Source: Hyaloscypha bicolor E (Eukaryota > Ascomycota > Leotiomycetes > Helotiales > Hyaloscyphaceae). Taken from it: a stretch of DNA of 64,000 nt. The position numbers and the translations under genes are program-made. This document shows positions 47,414-61,058 of the stretch, piece by piece (position 1 is the stretch's first letter; each line of letters starts with the position of its first letter). Where the stretch lies: NCBI RefSeq assembly GCF_002865645.1, contig NW_020194684.1, forward strand, positions 4,193,952 through 4,257,951, in the 5' to 3' direction. The notes beneath the pieces are model-generated. The model saw nothing but the letters and a program-made list of their open reading frames with translations. It was not told the origin of the DNA and ran no database searches.

Positions 47414-47921
47414 GCTTGTTCATGAAATAAATGACTTCAAAATGTACAAATAGCTGAGCATAGCACGATTCTGCAGCGTATTACTTCCGGATCCAATTTG
47501 CCTTTATTGCACGACTTCGAGACATGCTTGATTTAATTCTCAAATATAAATACTCCCCCTTTCTTCACCATCACTGGAATGGGTTGTGATCATTTGAAAA
47601 CATCACTAGGAATCAGAATGTGTGGGAGAGTCCACTGAACATATCTGGAATCCGAAAACGCATTCTCTATGCACACCTTCGCTGTAATCATCCAGACGCC
47701 GCGCTGTAATGCCATCCCAACCAAGTTCCCAGCTCGCACTCATCCGTCCGTATGGACTCTCAAGTCCTCTCATATACCAACACCTCGAACGCCCTTAATC
47801 CTGTTCTGATTGAATTGCGATCCATCCTATGCCCCACTGCCAATCTCTCTAGTCATCTAAAAGAACCATGCTATAATATTCCATACCATCCTCTCTCTAC
47901 CCAGGTGATCAAGCAGCTTCC
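47414..47921. other. Convergent spacer
   Basis: Between the HTS1 and E2 3' ends. No gene seen. Confidence 0.5.
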
Positions 47922-48541
47922 TCAAACCGTATTGTCATGATAATAGAAATCAATATCCCTCGGCCGCCTCCTGTTGTTCGCCACAAACTGCTGGTCTCCC
48001 TCCGGCCGCTCGTTCTTCGTGTTCCCAGTCAACATGCTCTGCAAGCTCATGCATATGCTCTCCACATTTTGCACGGGTGACCAGCCTTGTTGGCCGAGGA
48101 GATCAAGACAGATGATGCCGTTTGAGTAGATGTGTGGGTGCATGGGTATTGGGCGGTCAGGGCAGAGAAGGAAAGTTACTTCTGGGGGTTCTGGGTGGGA
48201 TGTTAGCTAGTGGTGGGGTTGGAGGGGCAGAAGAGGAGAGCAGAGCAAGAAGAGTGAGTAGCTAGGAGAAGGCAAGTACACACCAATAGGATATGAAGGG
48301 CTGAACTTAAACTTGAGTCTGTATGTCTGGTTCAGGTAAATAGGGTTGCTGTCGAGGACCTTGATGTCAAGCAGCCATTCTTGGAAGTCTTCTGCCTTGA
48401 CGAGCGAGATTCCGGGTGGTAGTTGGCCATTGATCTGAGAGCACAAAGGAGAGTCAGCACCATAGCTTTGACTTGGGGATGTATGCCCATACCTTATTCA
48501 GTTCCTTGGACAGACGTTTCGACGCGAAGTTCGCCGCCATG
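47922..48541 (-). CDS. Ubiquitin-conjugating enzyme E2, UBE2W type
   Basis: E2 enzyme of 155 aa from exons 48541-48494, 48434-48284 and 48190-47922 with GT-AG introns of 59 and 93 nt. The UBC core is visible: SKRLSKELNK, YRLKFKFSPSYPIEPPEVTF, then HPHIYSNGIICLDLLGQQGW, where the Cys of IICL is the catalytic residue. The end (DIDFYYHDNTV) closely resembles the WWYHDDTC tail of human UBE2W, which monoubiquitinates protein N-termini. Length also fits UBE2W (151 aa). That this fungal protein modifies N-termini is inference. It is divergent to the CaM kinase gene. Confidence 0.92.
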
Positions 48542-49465
48542 ACGGCCTTGCGGTCTCTTGTTTCCGGTCTTGTTGCGTAGCTGGAACGATGTTGCAAGGA
48601 GCTTAAATTGTCAAGACTTCGGTTTCCCAAAGAGTGGCCCGGCCTGATGCAGCTTTGGAGCCCAGTTCTGAATGTGAAAGCCTACGGGAATATTCGAAGT
48701 TCGGAGGTTGAAGCGGATGGGAATCGTTTATCGATAGGCTCTTGACCACGTCCACGTCGATAGGCTCCAGCGGGCACCCTTCGCGTCACAGGGGCCGGGC
48801 ATCAAAATCAAATGGCCGCACAGGGCTGGGCAGAAGCAAAATAGGAAAGGCACTTAAACTCCTTTGTATCAAACTCAACAAGAGCTACTTGCAGACTTTA
48901 ATCGAGTCCTCAGCGGCTTGAAAGGCAGCCAATCATTGTCACGTGAAGGGATCTGCAAGCCCCTTTAGCTGAGCCACCCCTCCATAGCTGCGGCTGACTG
49001 CTGGCAAGGCAGACCAAACCACTGAGTAATTCCTTGGGAAACTATTTATTGTTGTGGCATCGAGTCTGCGAGTCATTTCTTCTATTCTCGAGCTTGCACT
49101 TCCACAAGGGCTCGTATATCTTCCTACATACATCGCGCACGACAGCCTCGCACCTTCAACCCCACTAGGTCTCACTTCAGGAGCTTTCCAACTCGACTCA
49201 GCGCAGCTTCTGTGCGCGTGAGTTACAGTAAATCATCTGTACCAGGTTGCAGATTGAGAGCCACAAAGGGACACGGCAATTGAGGTTAAGAACCATAAGA
49301 GGAAGCCACGATGAGTTGTAAGTTCAACCCCGCCTCGTCAGTCGGCTCACAGCGCTCTGTCGGTGCAGATCTGTATTAGCAGATCAGAATTACACCTGAA
49401 GAGCGCTGGACGTTCTCATATCTCCTCATATCCACACCCTCTTAACGTTCTACGGACATCCTAAC
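48542..49465. promoter_or_regulatory. Divergent promoter between the E2 and CaM-kinase genes
   Basis: A 924-bp region. It holds one E-box (CACGTG, 48940-48945) and a long probable 5' UTR for the kinase with a short upstream ATG near 49311. No additional gene is supported. Confidence 0.4.
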
Positions 49466-50943
<1,478 letters not shown>

Positions 50944-51811
50944 GGTGGTTTCATTCATTGTCGTTGTGCGTTGATTTGCCAGTGGAAGGAAAGTCGATAC
51001 CCGAAATAGGGAATGGTTGCGCGCCTGCTTTTTTCACTGCGTTGATTACATACTCATCACAGAACCTCTTTTACATAGCGAGACTGGTTTGGTTTGGGGG
51101 CCTGGTCAGGATGAATGGAAAAAGTCAAAATTCTCACAAACCTTTCCACTCATTGAGTATACCCATTTCAAGAGAACCTCAAACAGATTTTGCCTCGCTT
51201 GTGCAAATATCTCTTATTTCCTACCCTCCCCAAGCATCCTATCATCCTGCCCAGGTCTCTCACTGCTATCCCCACGCGTCTTAGGCTCAGGAATCACGCA
51301 TAACGCTTTCAACTATCACCGTCAAGGCTCACAATCCAGCAGGCAGATCAACGCTCTCCTTTAATCAGTCCTAATCTTGTGGCCTTAGACCGAAATCCTC
51401 GTACCAACTCTTCTCCAGAACTAGAAACAGGTCTACCAATTAGATATCTTCAAATGAGATGTAAATCAGATGCGCGAGCGAGCTTCTCCTATAAAGGGGG
51501 CCAGGCGGTGGTTCCACTTATGAGGTCCCATTTTATATATTAGAATTACCACCCTATAATTCATTTGTTGCGAGATGTCTATGGCAACGGCTCAAGTAAC
51601 ATCCTCAAGAAGTGGGGAAATAGACTGGTATTATTGTGCGCTAAACTACCTATACACATCTAAGTAGAGAAAGCCTCCCTAATTCGAATCTGGTACAATA
51701 TTACCCTTACAAGAAGCCACAAACGAACACAATCTAATCCATCCTCTCTACTGTATCGTTGAACTTTCCACACGAAGGGAAATTCACACCAGCAATTCGT
51801 CAAAGGAGAGT
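50944..51811. other. Convergent spacer
   Basis: Between the kinase and the next minus-strand gene. Small frames only; no gene supported. Confidence 0.5.
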
Positions 51812-53228
51812 TCAAAGACCCTCCTGAACCTCACCCAACGCCTCCTCACACAAAACCCGATACCTCTCCCCATCAAACCGCTCTCTCTTCCACCCTCTCT
51901 CCTTCAACCTATTAATGCGCTCCCTCAACTCAATCTTCATCACCTCCTCTCTACTAAGACCCTCCATCGCGCCACTCGCCTCTCTGCTCCCCTCAAAGAA
52001 AGCACCTGGGAGATTGGAACGTCGAGTCTTTCTAATATTGGAGAGGATAACGATTTGTGAGTGGATGGACGTGACGTGGTAAGCGAGTTGTTTTGAGAGG
52101 GCTGTAAGTTGCGTGCGGTAGCGGGTTATGGATTGGGCGAGGAGGTACGAGGAGAGCGTGCAGAGATCTGGTTGGTCATTTTCTGGTGGGACAGGCACAT
52201 TTTCTCCTTCTGCTGATGGTGGCCGGGGGAAGGCATCGATTATCGTTTCTTCTAACGAGAACTCTGATTCAGATGGCACGGTTAAGCGTTTTGCGGAGAA
52301 GGAAACTTTCTTCTTCATGCGGAGGATGGAAGGAGAAGTAGATGAGACATAGGTAGGTCCTTTCAACGGAAGCGGAGGCGAGGTCTCGGCATCTGTGGGT
52401 GAGTGTGGACGGGAGGACGTAGAAGTGGTCGAGTGTTGAGAGAACACTGAGTCCACTGAGGATCGAATGCTGGACGATACTGAAGAGGCGGATCGCCGGG
52501 TAGTATGCATGAGATTTAGATCTGCGGAGAAGGCGGCGTATTCTACATATGACTCTGCCTTCTTGTAGAAAGAAAGGGCTTCTTGGAAGAAGGGCAGCTT
52601 GTTGCTGGAGTGATTGTGAAGAGAGCGGGCGGTCATTTCCAGGGAGCTCGCAGTGAAGAAACAGAGGTAGATGGAGTATAAAGGGTGTATTTGGTTCTGG
52701 ATGTTGTTAGATCGTGTGTCAAACACATTCTGGGCAGACTTCTACCGTAATGCTGTCGAGAATCTGTTTGCATCTCATTGAACAGTGCTTGTACTGCCCC
52801 TTCAGATAAAGGATCTTGACCTCCTCCATGACTGCTTTCCACTCCTCTTCAGTGTGTGGCACGATGATGAGGTCAGTGACAGGTGCAGGGCGACGTTTTC
52901 GTGTTTGTGGGATAGTAGGCGAGGTTGAAATGGGAGTTAAGGTCTTCGACGGATATGAAGTACCCTGAGAACGATTCTCTTCATATGGGTTCAGTTTGAG
53001 CGGTATCAACCGGACGCCCATGACTGGAGACGGCTTCTGACTGACAATAGCTAGGTCTTCGTTTGTGCTGCAGCGGTCACACAATGATTTATCTGCAGCT
53101 TGCCGAGAATCAAATATTCGTGTACTAGAACGCCGGCTCGGAATATTGTTTGTAAAACTTTTTGACAATGGATCTGAGCAGCTAGGAAAAAGTGAATATG
53201 AAGAACAATGGTGGAGCAGGACGGCCAT
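51812..53228 (-). CDS. Conserved fungal protein of unknown function, helical (TPR-like)
   Basis: Exons 53228-52746 and 52696-51812 (49-nt intron, donor GTAGAA, acceptor ATCCAG, branch TCTAAC) join in frame to 455 aa. Conserved-looking helical segments flank the junction: EEWKAVMEEVKILYLKGQYK, HCSMRCKQILDSI, then HPLYSIYLCFFTASSLEMTA and FFQEALSFYKKAESYVEYA. Their spacing resembles TPR helices. A Ser-rich central stretch follows, then a long C-terminal helical region with many charged residues (LRERINRLKERGWKRERFDG). Two starts are possible, 53228 and a later in-frame ATG near 53021. I do not recognise a named family, and the function is unknown. Confidence 0.75.
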
Positions 53229-54263
53229 TGTGATTGGCTCCACAACGAGTCAACTATTGAAGTCAGGATGAATGAGATCTGAAGCAACTGTATGTGTCAA
53301 GGTGGTGTCGGGGAATGCGTCTATTAATGTTTCTTTCTGATAGAAAAAGCAGAGCTGTCCAACCCCTCCACAGCTCGATTCCTTTTTGGGACACTTGTCC
53401 AGGTCTGAGGCCCTTGCAGCACATCGCTACCCAGGATCAGACGCCTCCACGAAGCCTCTCGGATCACTCGATGGCATGAAAAGGCCTCATGTCTGGATGT
53501 TTGTCAAATTGATCAGCCAAAAGTGGAGGTCAAACAGAACAATGACGGGAGCGCATGGATGAAAGAGTGCCCACAGCCCCTTGTCGATGCTGCGAGAAGG
53601 CGAGGTAGGGGCCTCTTTCGTTGCTTCGTCTGACTTTTCAGTGTCCGTGGGCTCTGTGCGCAATTGTCCGAGGTTCATCTGATCAGTGTGATCCGTCCCT
53701 GACGATCACAAAACGCCAAGATGGAGGCACTTGCGCACTGATGTGCAGGTGTAACGGGTTGCTGTCCGAGAGAAGGTTTCGCATCTGCACAAAAAGGGGG
53801 AAAGAACTTTTCACAGCGCATCGGAGGAGCGTTGCCCCTATTTTAGAATCCACGGAGTCGATTAATAAGACTCGCAACAAAATAAATTTGCAAAGCCACA
53901 TTGGTCAGGGGCATTGACGCAGGAGAGAGATGCTCACAATTGCGGAGACATATCTCTCTCGGAGGCTGGCGGGACCCATACACCCGTCCGGTACTTATTC
54001 CGAGAAAGAAAAAGAAACCATGTCGAATGTCCTTCACTTGAAAGAATAATGGACCTCCAATCCTCGAACCAGGTCTTGTGCGCCCGTAAGAGGCTTCCAA
54101 AATGGGAGTCGCTGGGATCAGCGTGTGCGTAAAGATGCTCATCTCTCCAGTTCCCAGAAGCAGTGATGAAGAACTCTCCGAAGCGAGCAAAGGATGAACC
54201 GACAATGAGGATTCTGCCACACATCTTATCCTCCACAAGACGTCATTATCTTATATTGTAATG
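53229..54263. other. Spacer with one doubtful small frame
   Basis: About 1 kb. A minus-strand frame ending at 53934 can start at an ATG near 54224 and encodes about 96 aa (ILIVGSSFARFGEFFITA near its start). It matches nothing I know and has no context, so it is not called. Confidence 0.4.
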
Positions 54264-55802
54264 CTATAGTATCTTGACTCCAGTCCCAGCAGCTTGCGCC
54301 ATCAAAAACGCTTTCAATGGACCCAGAGAGTTGATGGCCCTCAGCCCAATACTCCTCAACCCCACCAAAGGGCCACTCTCAACTGTATAAAGCTTGTGCA
54401 GCTTATCACATACTCCCAGCAGCATATTATTTGCTGCATATCTCTCCACATTATACTGCTCTAAAGACATTTCGACTCCAATGTCCTGGCCATGAGTGAC
54501 AGCAAATTCGATAGTCTTTACCAGACTTTCAACATCTCCTTGCCCCTGGTTCAGTCCCTGACCCGCCAGTGGATGTATAGTATGCGCAGCGTCTCCAACG
54601 AGAGCGACACGTTCGCCGATATATGTGTCTGCATGACGTAGCTTCAGGGGGAAAGATGCTATGCTGCCTTCTTGTACACCCACCGCCTTCTGAGGAATCC
54701 GTTGCATATCAAACTCCGTGTGTTGTGCTCTCCAAGAGAACTCGTCGGCTTGGCCTGAAGCTTGCGTATGCATATATGCAAGGTCGACCGGTGATAACCT
54801 GAAAGCTGCATTGACCATAGCAATGAAGTCTTTTGGGCTCAGCGTCTTCAGATGTGCTGCCAGTGCTGGCGTAGTTGACCAAACCAAAGTGGAGTAGTTT
54901 CCTGGTAAAGGGAGCATTGCCACAGGGCCCGTAGGCAGGAATCGTTGGTATGCCGTCTTGGACGCATCTCCTCCCCATCCACTCCCCTCCGTCTCCAGCG
55001 TAGCGACAACCCCATGCCTTTCATAATCCCATCCTCGACTCTCAATCCCAGAAAACGCCCTCACAGGACTGTTTGCCCCATCTGCACCAACCAGCAACCT
55101 GGCGGCAAGTCGTCTCCCACCATTCAATTCTACCACAGGCCACATTCTCAAATCCACCTCCTCGCTCTCCTCCCCAAACCCAATATTCTCAACCCTCTCC
55201 CTGTCCATGATTTCCACGCCCCCCAACTCGTCAATCCTCTTCAGCAGCCCGGAAGTGAGATTAAGATTCTCATTCATAAAAGCAATCGGCCTCTCTCCCC
55301 TTCCAGCCTCTTTCTCTGCGTGCCAATCAAACTCAATCCTCGCCCCGGATATCCCATCCCAAACCTGCATCTCAGTGTACCCTTGCACTCTTTCCTTCTT
55401 CACATGTTTCCAGGCACCAATCGTATCAAGAAAACGTACCGATGACGGAGTGAGAGAGCTACATCGATTGGAGAATTGATTCGGGGGGAGCAAGAAGTCG
55501 CGTGTTTTGCTGAGATCTTGACTTTCGACCAAGGCGACTTTGAGGTTGGCTGTTGCAGGGGAAGAGCCTTGGTCGACGTTAGTCAAGATTTACAGTTGGA
55601 GAGAGGGGCACGTACGTAGAGCTGCCAGAAGACTGAGTCCTGCGGGCCCTCCGCCTACGCAGACCACATCGTAGATGGATGGTTTGATGGATTGTGTCAC
55701 GGAGGCATAGCCTCGTCTTTGTCGTCGTAATTGATGGCTGCAGCTACTACAGATATAGTTCCCAAGCTGCCTAGTCCGGGCAGATGCTGTGGTAGGTTTC
55801 AT
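54264..55802 (-). CDS. COQ6: Ubiquinone biosynthesis monooxygenase Coq6
   Basis: FAD-dependent monooxygenase of the mitochondrial matrix that hydroxylates C5 of the benzoquinone ring in coenzyme Q synthesis. Exons 55802-55616 and 55567-54264 (48-nt intron, GTACGT...CAAG) give 496 aa. The N-terminus is basic and lacks acids (a presequence ending near RRQRRGYASVT), followed by the FAD motif VVCVGGGPAGLSLLAALR. The middle holds LVGADGANSPVRAFSGI (second FAD motif), and the C-terminal half has RVALVGDAAHTIHPLAGQGL, the UbiH/COQ6 signature. The start at 55802 gives the full targeting sequence. An E-box CACGTG lies 92-97 bp upstream (55894-55899). Confidence 0.95.
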
Positions 55803-56417
55803 TGTGCCATTGAATGACTTGTTCTGAGTGAGTTGTGTACATGGATGTAGCTGTTGAAATTCGGAAGGGCATCGGAAACGCACTTCGCGAGGTCACGTGC
55901 AGAGTAATAGCTCTGGAGGTATCTAGATAGGCACAATATCTGAAGAGGCAAAAGGATATAAGGTTTTTTGTGTTTTTCATCGATTTGCTGAAAAGCTTTT
56001 TGACTAAAGTACGTATGTGCATGTATGTAAACTTCCCCTTCACGACGTCTTATGTAAAATGCAGTGTAAGACTGTGGACTGAACCGAGCGGAAGAAAGTC
56101 CACCATGGAACTTTGCCCCCAGAGAACTAGCAATAGCGGACGAGCAGCAGTAACCGGTATTCAAGAAATCATCCTGAATGTTTGGTTCTGGGAGATCCCG
56201 TCCAGTCGCTTCTCCAAGTTCTCCGCCACCCGGCGTGCTAGATAATGCGATTATGCCTCCGCGCTCCTGATGTAAATGCAATGCAATTCAAGGAAATGAT
56301 TGACGTGGGCTCAGGCCCTATACTAAGCGTAGTATTGATAACGGTGAAGGTGTGATGTTGTGATGACGCTGAGTGTATGTCTTAAGGTCGTGAAAGCTGC
56401 GTGACATTACCCAAGGT
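55803..56417. other. Spacer: COQ6 promoter and TOP1 3' side
   Basis: Contains the E-box noted for COQ6. A minus-strand frame 55799-56281 overlaps the COQ6 leader and is not supported as a gene. Confidence 0.45.
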
Positions 56418-59400
56418 TTAGAATTCCCAATCATCTTCATCCTCGATTGATTCGATGGCCCAGGTGAATTTCTCACGGAGAGTCTTCGAAAAGAACTTCT
56501 CGATGGGAACGTTGAACTTCTTGGCAAAGACAACTGTGAGGCGTGGATCGATGTAGTTCTGGGAGAGGGTCAGTGGGTTGACTCGGATTCAGAATCGATT
56601 TACTTACAATCTTACTGGTGCCCAAGGCGACCTCCTTGTTGCCCTCTCGGTCTTCAGCCTGAAGCCTCATGGCAGTAATTCTCTCGTCAAGTTTCTTGAT
56701 GTTCGCCTCGCATTTCTCTACAGATGCTCCTTTGCCTTCAGCCTCAACCTTTTTCGTCTTGTTTTCCTTCTTGAGCTTCTTTTCGAGGTCATCGGCAGCC
56801 GTTAAGCGTTCGGTCAGTTCCTTAACCTTCATTTCCTTTTGGCCATCGGCGACGAGCTTTTCGTTCTCTTTGGCAAACTTCTTCTCGATCTTTGTTCTCA
56901 TCTCCTGAACGAGGAAGGCTTGGTGTTCGAGAACCCATTCTTGTGTGAGGCCTTCGTCCAGCTCGAACCATTCAGCACCCTTCTTCTTCTTTTGCTTAGG
57001 CTCAATGTCAAGGATCATCTGCTTTAGGCGCCATTGCTGGTATTGGAGGCCTTTGATCTATGATATTTGTCAGCAACGCCGATTTTTAGGGTGTTCAGTA
57101 GGAAACGTACTCTGTCTGACATCTTCTCCATTTGGACCTCGTGGCCGGCACCAACTGTACGCTTGTGGTTGCAAAGAATGGCAACTTTTCTGTTACAGTC
57201 ATTATAGAGCTTGACTTTCTCCTGGATGGAAATGTTGGTATCCATGAGCTCCTTCAAAAGAGTTGACATGGTGAAGGAAGCGTTGTAAGTACGGAACACT
57301 TTGGCACTAAGACCAGGCATGTAATTCGTCAAATGCTTGTTGAGTTGGGTTGTCTAAGAGAGTTGTAAGCATAAAATTTATTGCGTGTAGAAAGGAGCTT
57401 ACATTGAGACGGTCGAATATGTCGTCACCCTCCTTCTTAGGAGCCTTCTTGAAGATCCTCAAGTTCTTAAAGACCTGTTCGTCGACGATGAATTCTTCGT
57501 AAAAACGAATACTGTCCTTGCCCAAGAAGTCAAAGATGACGGTTTGTGGCGCCTTGAGTGTGACATGTTCATACTTAAGAGAGCAACAGCCAACTGTTTC
57601 TGCCTCATTTTCGGTATCTTTCTCGTTACCAGCACGCAACGCGAACTTGTCAATGAGATAAACGGCTGTAGCTCGTTGACGATCAGCCATGAGCTCGGCT
57701 TTGAGATCTTTGGTGTAGTCTTTTCGAATGCGATCGATGTGCTTCTTCAGCTCACGAGCCTTCTCAAACTTCTTGTAGTCACTCTGGCCCTTAATACTGC
57801 TCTTTGCAGCAAGCATGACATACTTGTAGGCGCCGTTGATATTCTCCTGCCACATAGCAAGCCAAGTAGCTTTATTGTCATGCTGGATAGCCTTCCACTT
57901 ATGACCTTCCGGCGGGGCGGGCACAGTAGCCTCTTTGCCAATGTTGATAGTGATTTGCTCAGGCATGACTCTTTTCTTGACTCTTCCAGTTTTCGGGTGC
58001 TCACCACGGCCTCGGAACAATCCAGGAGGTTCGACACGGAAATTTCCCACCTGCTCCTTGCGTCCATCCCAAATGCAGGTAGTGTAGGGCGCCTCGACGA
58101 GGTCTTTGGCAGCTTTGTCGGCCTTCTTTTCTGCCGAGGAACGTGCCTTCTTCTCCTGATTCTTGCCATCGTAGTAGTTGAAAATAGGCTTGAAATCGAG
58201 CTTGGAGAAATCCTTGATAGAAAGTTTGTTTCCGTCCTTGTCTTTCGCGCCGCCAGTCTTCTTGACTTCTTCCTTGAAATCCTCAAAGAAATTCTTCTGG
58301 AAGGTGGGGTTTTCGACGTTGTGCGTAGAATTCAACATAGCACCAAAGAATCCAGCAATCTCCTCAGCCTCCAAAGAGAGAGTAACAGGAACTCCATCGT
58401 AGAGAAGTTTGACGTTCTTGGGAAGTGGCTCATAAGTTGGGGGAAATATAACACCATTGTGTTGCAGAGTCTCCCATTTGATGCTGTCATCTTCCTTCTT
58501 TGGCGCATCCCACCAGCGATAGACTTCCTCGGCGTCCTCGCTGTCGTCCTTCTTACCTTTGCCCTTTGCTGGAGATTCTTCAACTTTGACTTTGCCATTG
58601 GCTTTCTTGGTGGTTGACTTCTTGAGCGGCTCATCAGAATCAGACTCGGCCTTCACTCCATTTGACTTCTTCGCAGATGCAGTGCCGTTCGATTTCCGCT
58701 TCGCCTTGGGCTTGACGTCCTTTTCGCTATCAGACTCTTCCTTCTTTGCTGCCTTCTTTGCCTTGCTCTCCTTGGCACGTATTGATTTGGCTTCCTTCTC
58801 AGCTTTCTTCTCGATCGAGGCCTTTTTCTTGGCAAGCTTTGTTGTCAGCGGCTCGTCGTCCCCTGAGGACTCCTCGCCAAAAGCAGCAGCAGTGACCTTG
58901 GGGGGAAGCTTTCCTGGCTTCTTTTTGGCTGCCAATGGGACGTCATCATCGGAATCAGAATCAGCGGCCTTTTTAGAGACCCTTTGACGTTTGGCCTGGT
59001 GACATTGTCAGCATACTGCTGGCGGACTTGGAAGAAAAGTTTGGTAACAAGGTGACGCGGATCCGGGGAATATTCCTACCAATGGGACTGAATCCTCATC
59101 ACTTTCGCTGTCGGCGTAATTTGGTGCCTTTGATGTGCTGGTGCGGGCCTTGCGCTTTGTATTGCCGTTCGTCGCTGGCTCATCAACGTCCATCTTGTCT
59201 TCCACTACGGGCCCATTCCGGACAGCAACTCCTGATGGGACGTGGTTGAACTTTGCATCAGCCTTGTCCATGGCCCTATCGACATCCTTCGAGATGTGTG
59301 CTTGTGAGACTGGGGTTTGAATGTCAGCTTCCATGCTGTCGATTTTGCATGTGGGTGTGGGTGTGGGTGCGGGTTTGTGTCGGGAAGGAAGGAGACAACT

Positions 59401-59701
59401 GAAGGAAAATTTGAAGGTTCGCTTGAGGCCTACAAAAGTGAATGTTGTTCGAAGGCTTTGGATTGAATGTGAGCTCGAGAAGGCGATTCCAGCACTCGCA
59501 GATGAACATCAATGCCTCTCTGAGATCCAGTAGATGATTCCGAGATGTGTGTGTTCAAGATTTGTAGCATCAAGCAATCAAGGGTAGGGAGTGTGGATGC
59601 GGCTCGGGAAAGGAAGGGTGATCAACCAGGGACTGAGAAAAGAACTCACCGCGGCCATTCGTTCTGGCGAGAGGGATATCGTCGTCCGAGTCCGAAGACA
59701 T
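56418..59701 (-). CDS. TOP1: DNA topoisomerase I (type IB)
   Basis: Nuclear enzyme that relaxes supercoils by single-strand nicking. Six exons (59701-59650, 59309-59080, 58995-57403, 57353-57111, 57057-56608, 56558-56418) sum to 903 codons, 902 aa. The N-terminal 250 residues are charged, Lys/Ser/Asp-rich and carry repeated acidic SDDxPL motifs. The core starts around [19 protein letters not shown]. Catalytic parts seen are the Arg in [10 protein letters not shown], the Arg in [10 protein letters not shown], and the His of the ILCNHKR segment. A coiled-coil linker follows, then SKI joined across an intron to [15 protein letters not shown], whose Tyr (about residue 858) is the nucleophile. Intron 1 is long (340 nt) and contains an in-frame ATG at 59334 that could start a shorter form. 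Confidence 0.96.
59351..59373. repeat. (GTGTGG)n repeat in TOP1 intron 1
   Basis: About four GTGTGG/GTGGGT units on the plus strand, 17 bp upstream (in gene direction) of the internal in-frame ATG at 59334. Confidence 0.7.
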
Positions 59702-61058
59702 TTTGAAGGGGAATGGAGGGATGAGTTGAGGTAGAGTTGAAGGCGTGAAACGAGGGTGCGAGCTGAGTCGAAGTCAATACGTGGACGTATCGACGCGAAA
59801 TAAATCGCCTAGAAGGTTAGAACCTGCCTCTGAGCGCGAATCCAAGCTGCACTGACGGAGCTTGGTAACGTGACAGCCCGCAGTTGCCGCAGGACCGGTT
59901 GTTGTTGAGTAAAAAGGCGTCGAAGGAACATGCGTGCCAGAAGAGTCCAAGTCGGCTCTTCAACATCTCTCAAGTACGCTAAGATTACTGTAGCGTTTTG
60001 CTTCGGCCAACCAGTGTGTAAGTGTCACGTGTCAACAACACCTGGGCTTCGGTTTTTTTTGTTGGAGACTTGGAGTACAATTCAGTTCTCGTTTTCCCGA
60101 CGTCCTGAATCACAAGTTCCCAATCTACCTCTGTTCCATTCCTTAGTCTTACATTCGCATCCTGCTTGATTCAGCTCCACGTTGAATCTACTCTTCCCTA
60201 TTTCAACCTTCTTATACTCCCCCCACCACCCCCTTCCATCATTCCTCCTTCCAACGTCCTCTCCCTCACTACTCAATCATGCTGACAAGCACAATCTTAG
60301 GCTATAGAGATCAGGCCTCGGACCGGAGGTGTGCTTTATGTATGACATTGGCTACATTAAACGTGTTGCTGAAAGAAATCGTGAGTAGAGTTGAGCAGAC
60401 CGTTGACAGTCTTGTCATTTCCTTGCATATCCGTCTGGGTTTAGGAAAAGGGTCGGACACAGGATTTCTTTGCAATGAATGGGCAGCGGGTCAGTATGTA
60501 GGACCTACGTAAAGTTTCCGTGCCCGGAGCACTGAGAATGTTGAAGTGTATGATGCTCTGGATGGTGGATGTGAGAGCTTCTGTAGAAGGAACCGTAGCG
60601 TTTCCCAAGGAGTCCATTGGAACAGACATGAGAATGCTAAAGAGTTTGAAATCTTGAATCTTCCGTTCATGTGGTTCTACTTCAACAAAGGTGTATGCGC
60701 TTCTTCCGAATGGGGAGATCCGATTCCTGATCAGCTCGATCTAGTGCTCCCTAAGCCCAGTGTTGCGCATATCTCATAGCACTGCTGTGAACATAGCTGA
60801 GAATAGAAGGTGTCGGTCGATCGTCGGAAGCATCCACTATCGATATCCGTGAAATTCCAAGTTCAGTTTATGTTCGGAGCACAAGAAGAGAAATCGCTCA
60901 AACACGCGATGAAATTGCCAGGTCATGTGATTTTACACTAAAATCCAGAAGCTGCCGAATTCCCAATGAACCGACGTCCGAACTTCAACTCCAACCAGCT
61001 CCCACCATTGACGATTGAAGCTTCACCCAGCTTCAATCAATTGAACTCGTCGCTCAAG
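59702..61058. promoter_or_regulatory. Divergent region between TOP1 and ATP3
   Basis: A 1.36-kb region. Frames at 60279-60512 (with an ATG) and 60546-60779 (plus) have no family resemblance, and splicing them together is not compelling. An E-box lies at 60026-60031. Confidence 0.4.

Noticed and set aside
53934..54236. Minus-strand frame of about 100 codons upstream of COQ6
   Set aside because: The nominal start is GTG, and from the first ATG there is no recognisable domain; kept only as a note in the spacer.
57544..58617. 357-codon plus-strand frame
   Set aside because: It is the antisense of the conserved TOP1 core; the long open frame follows from codon bias on the real strand.
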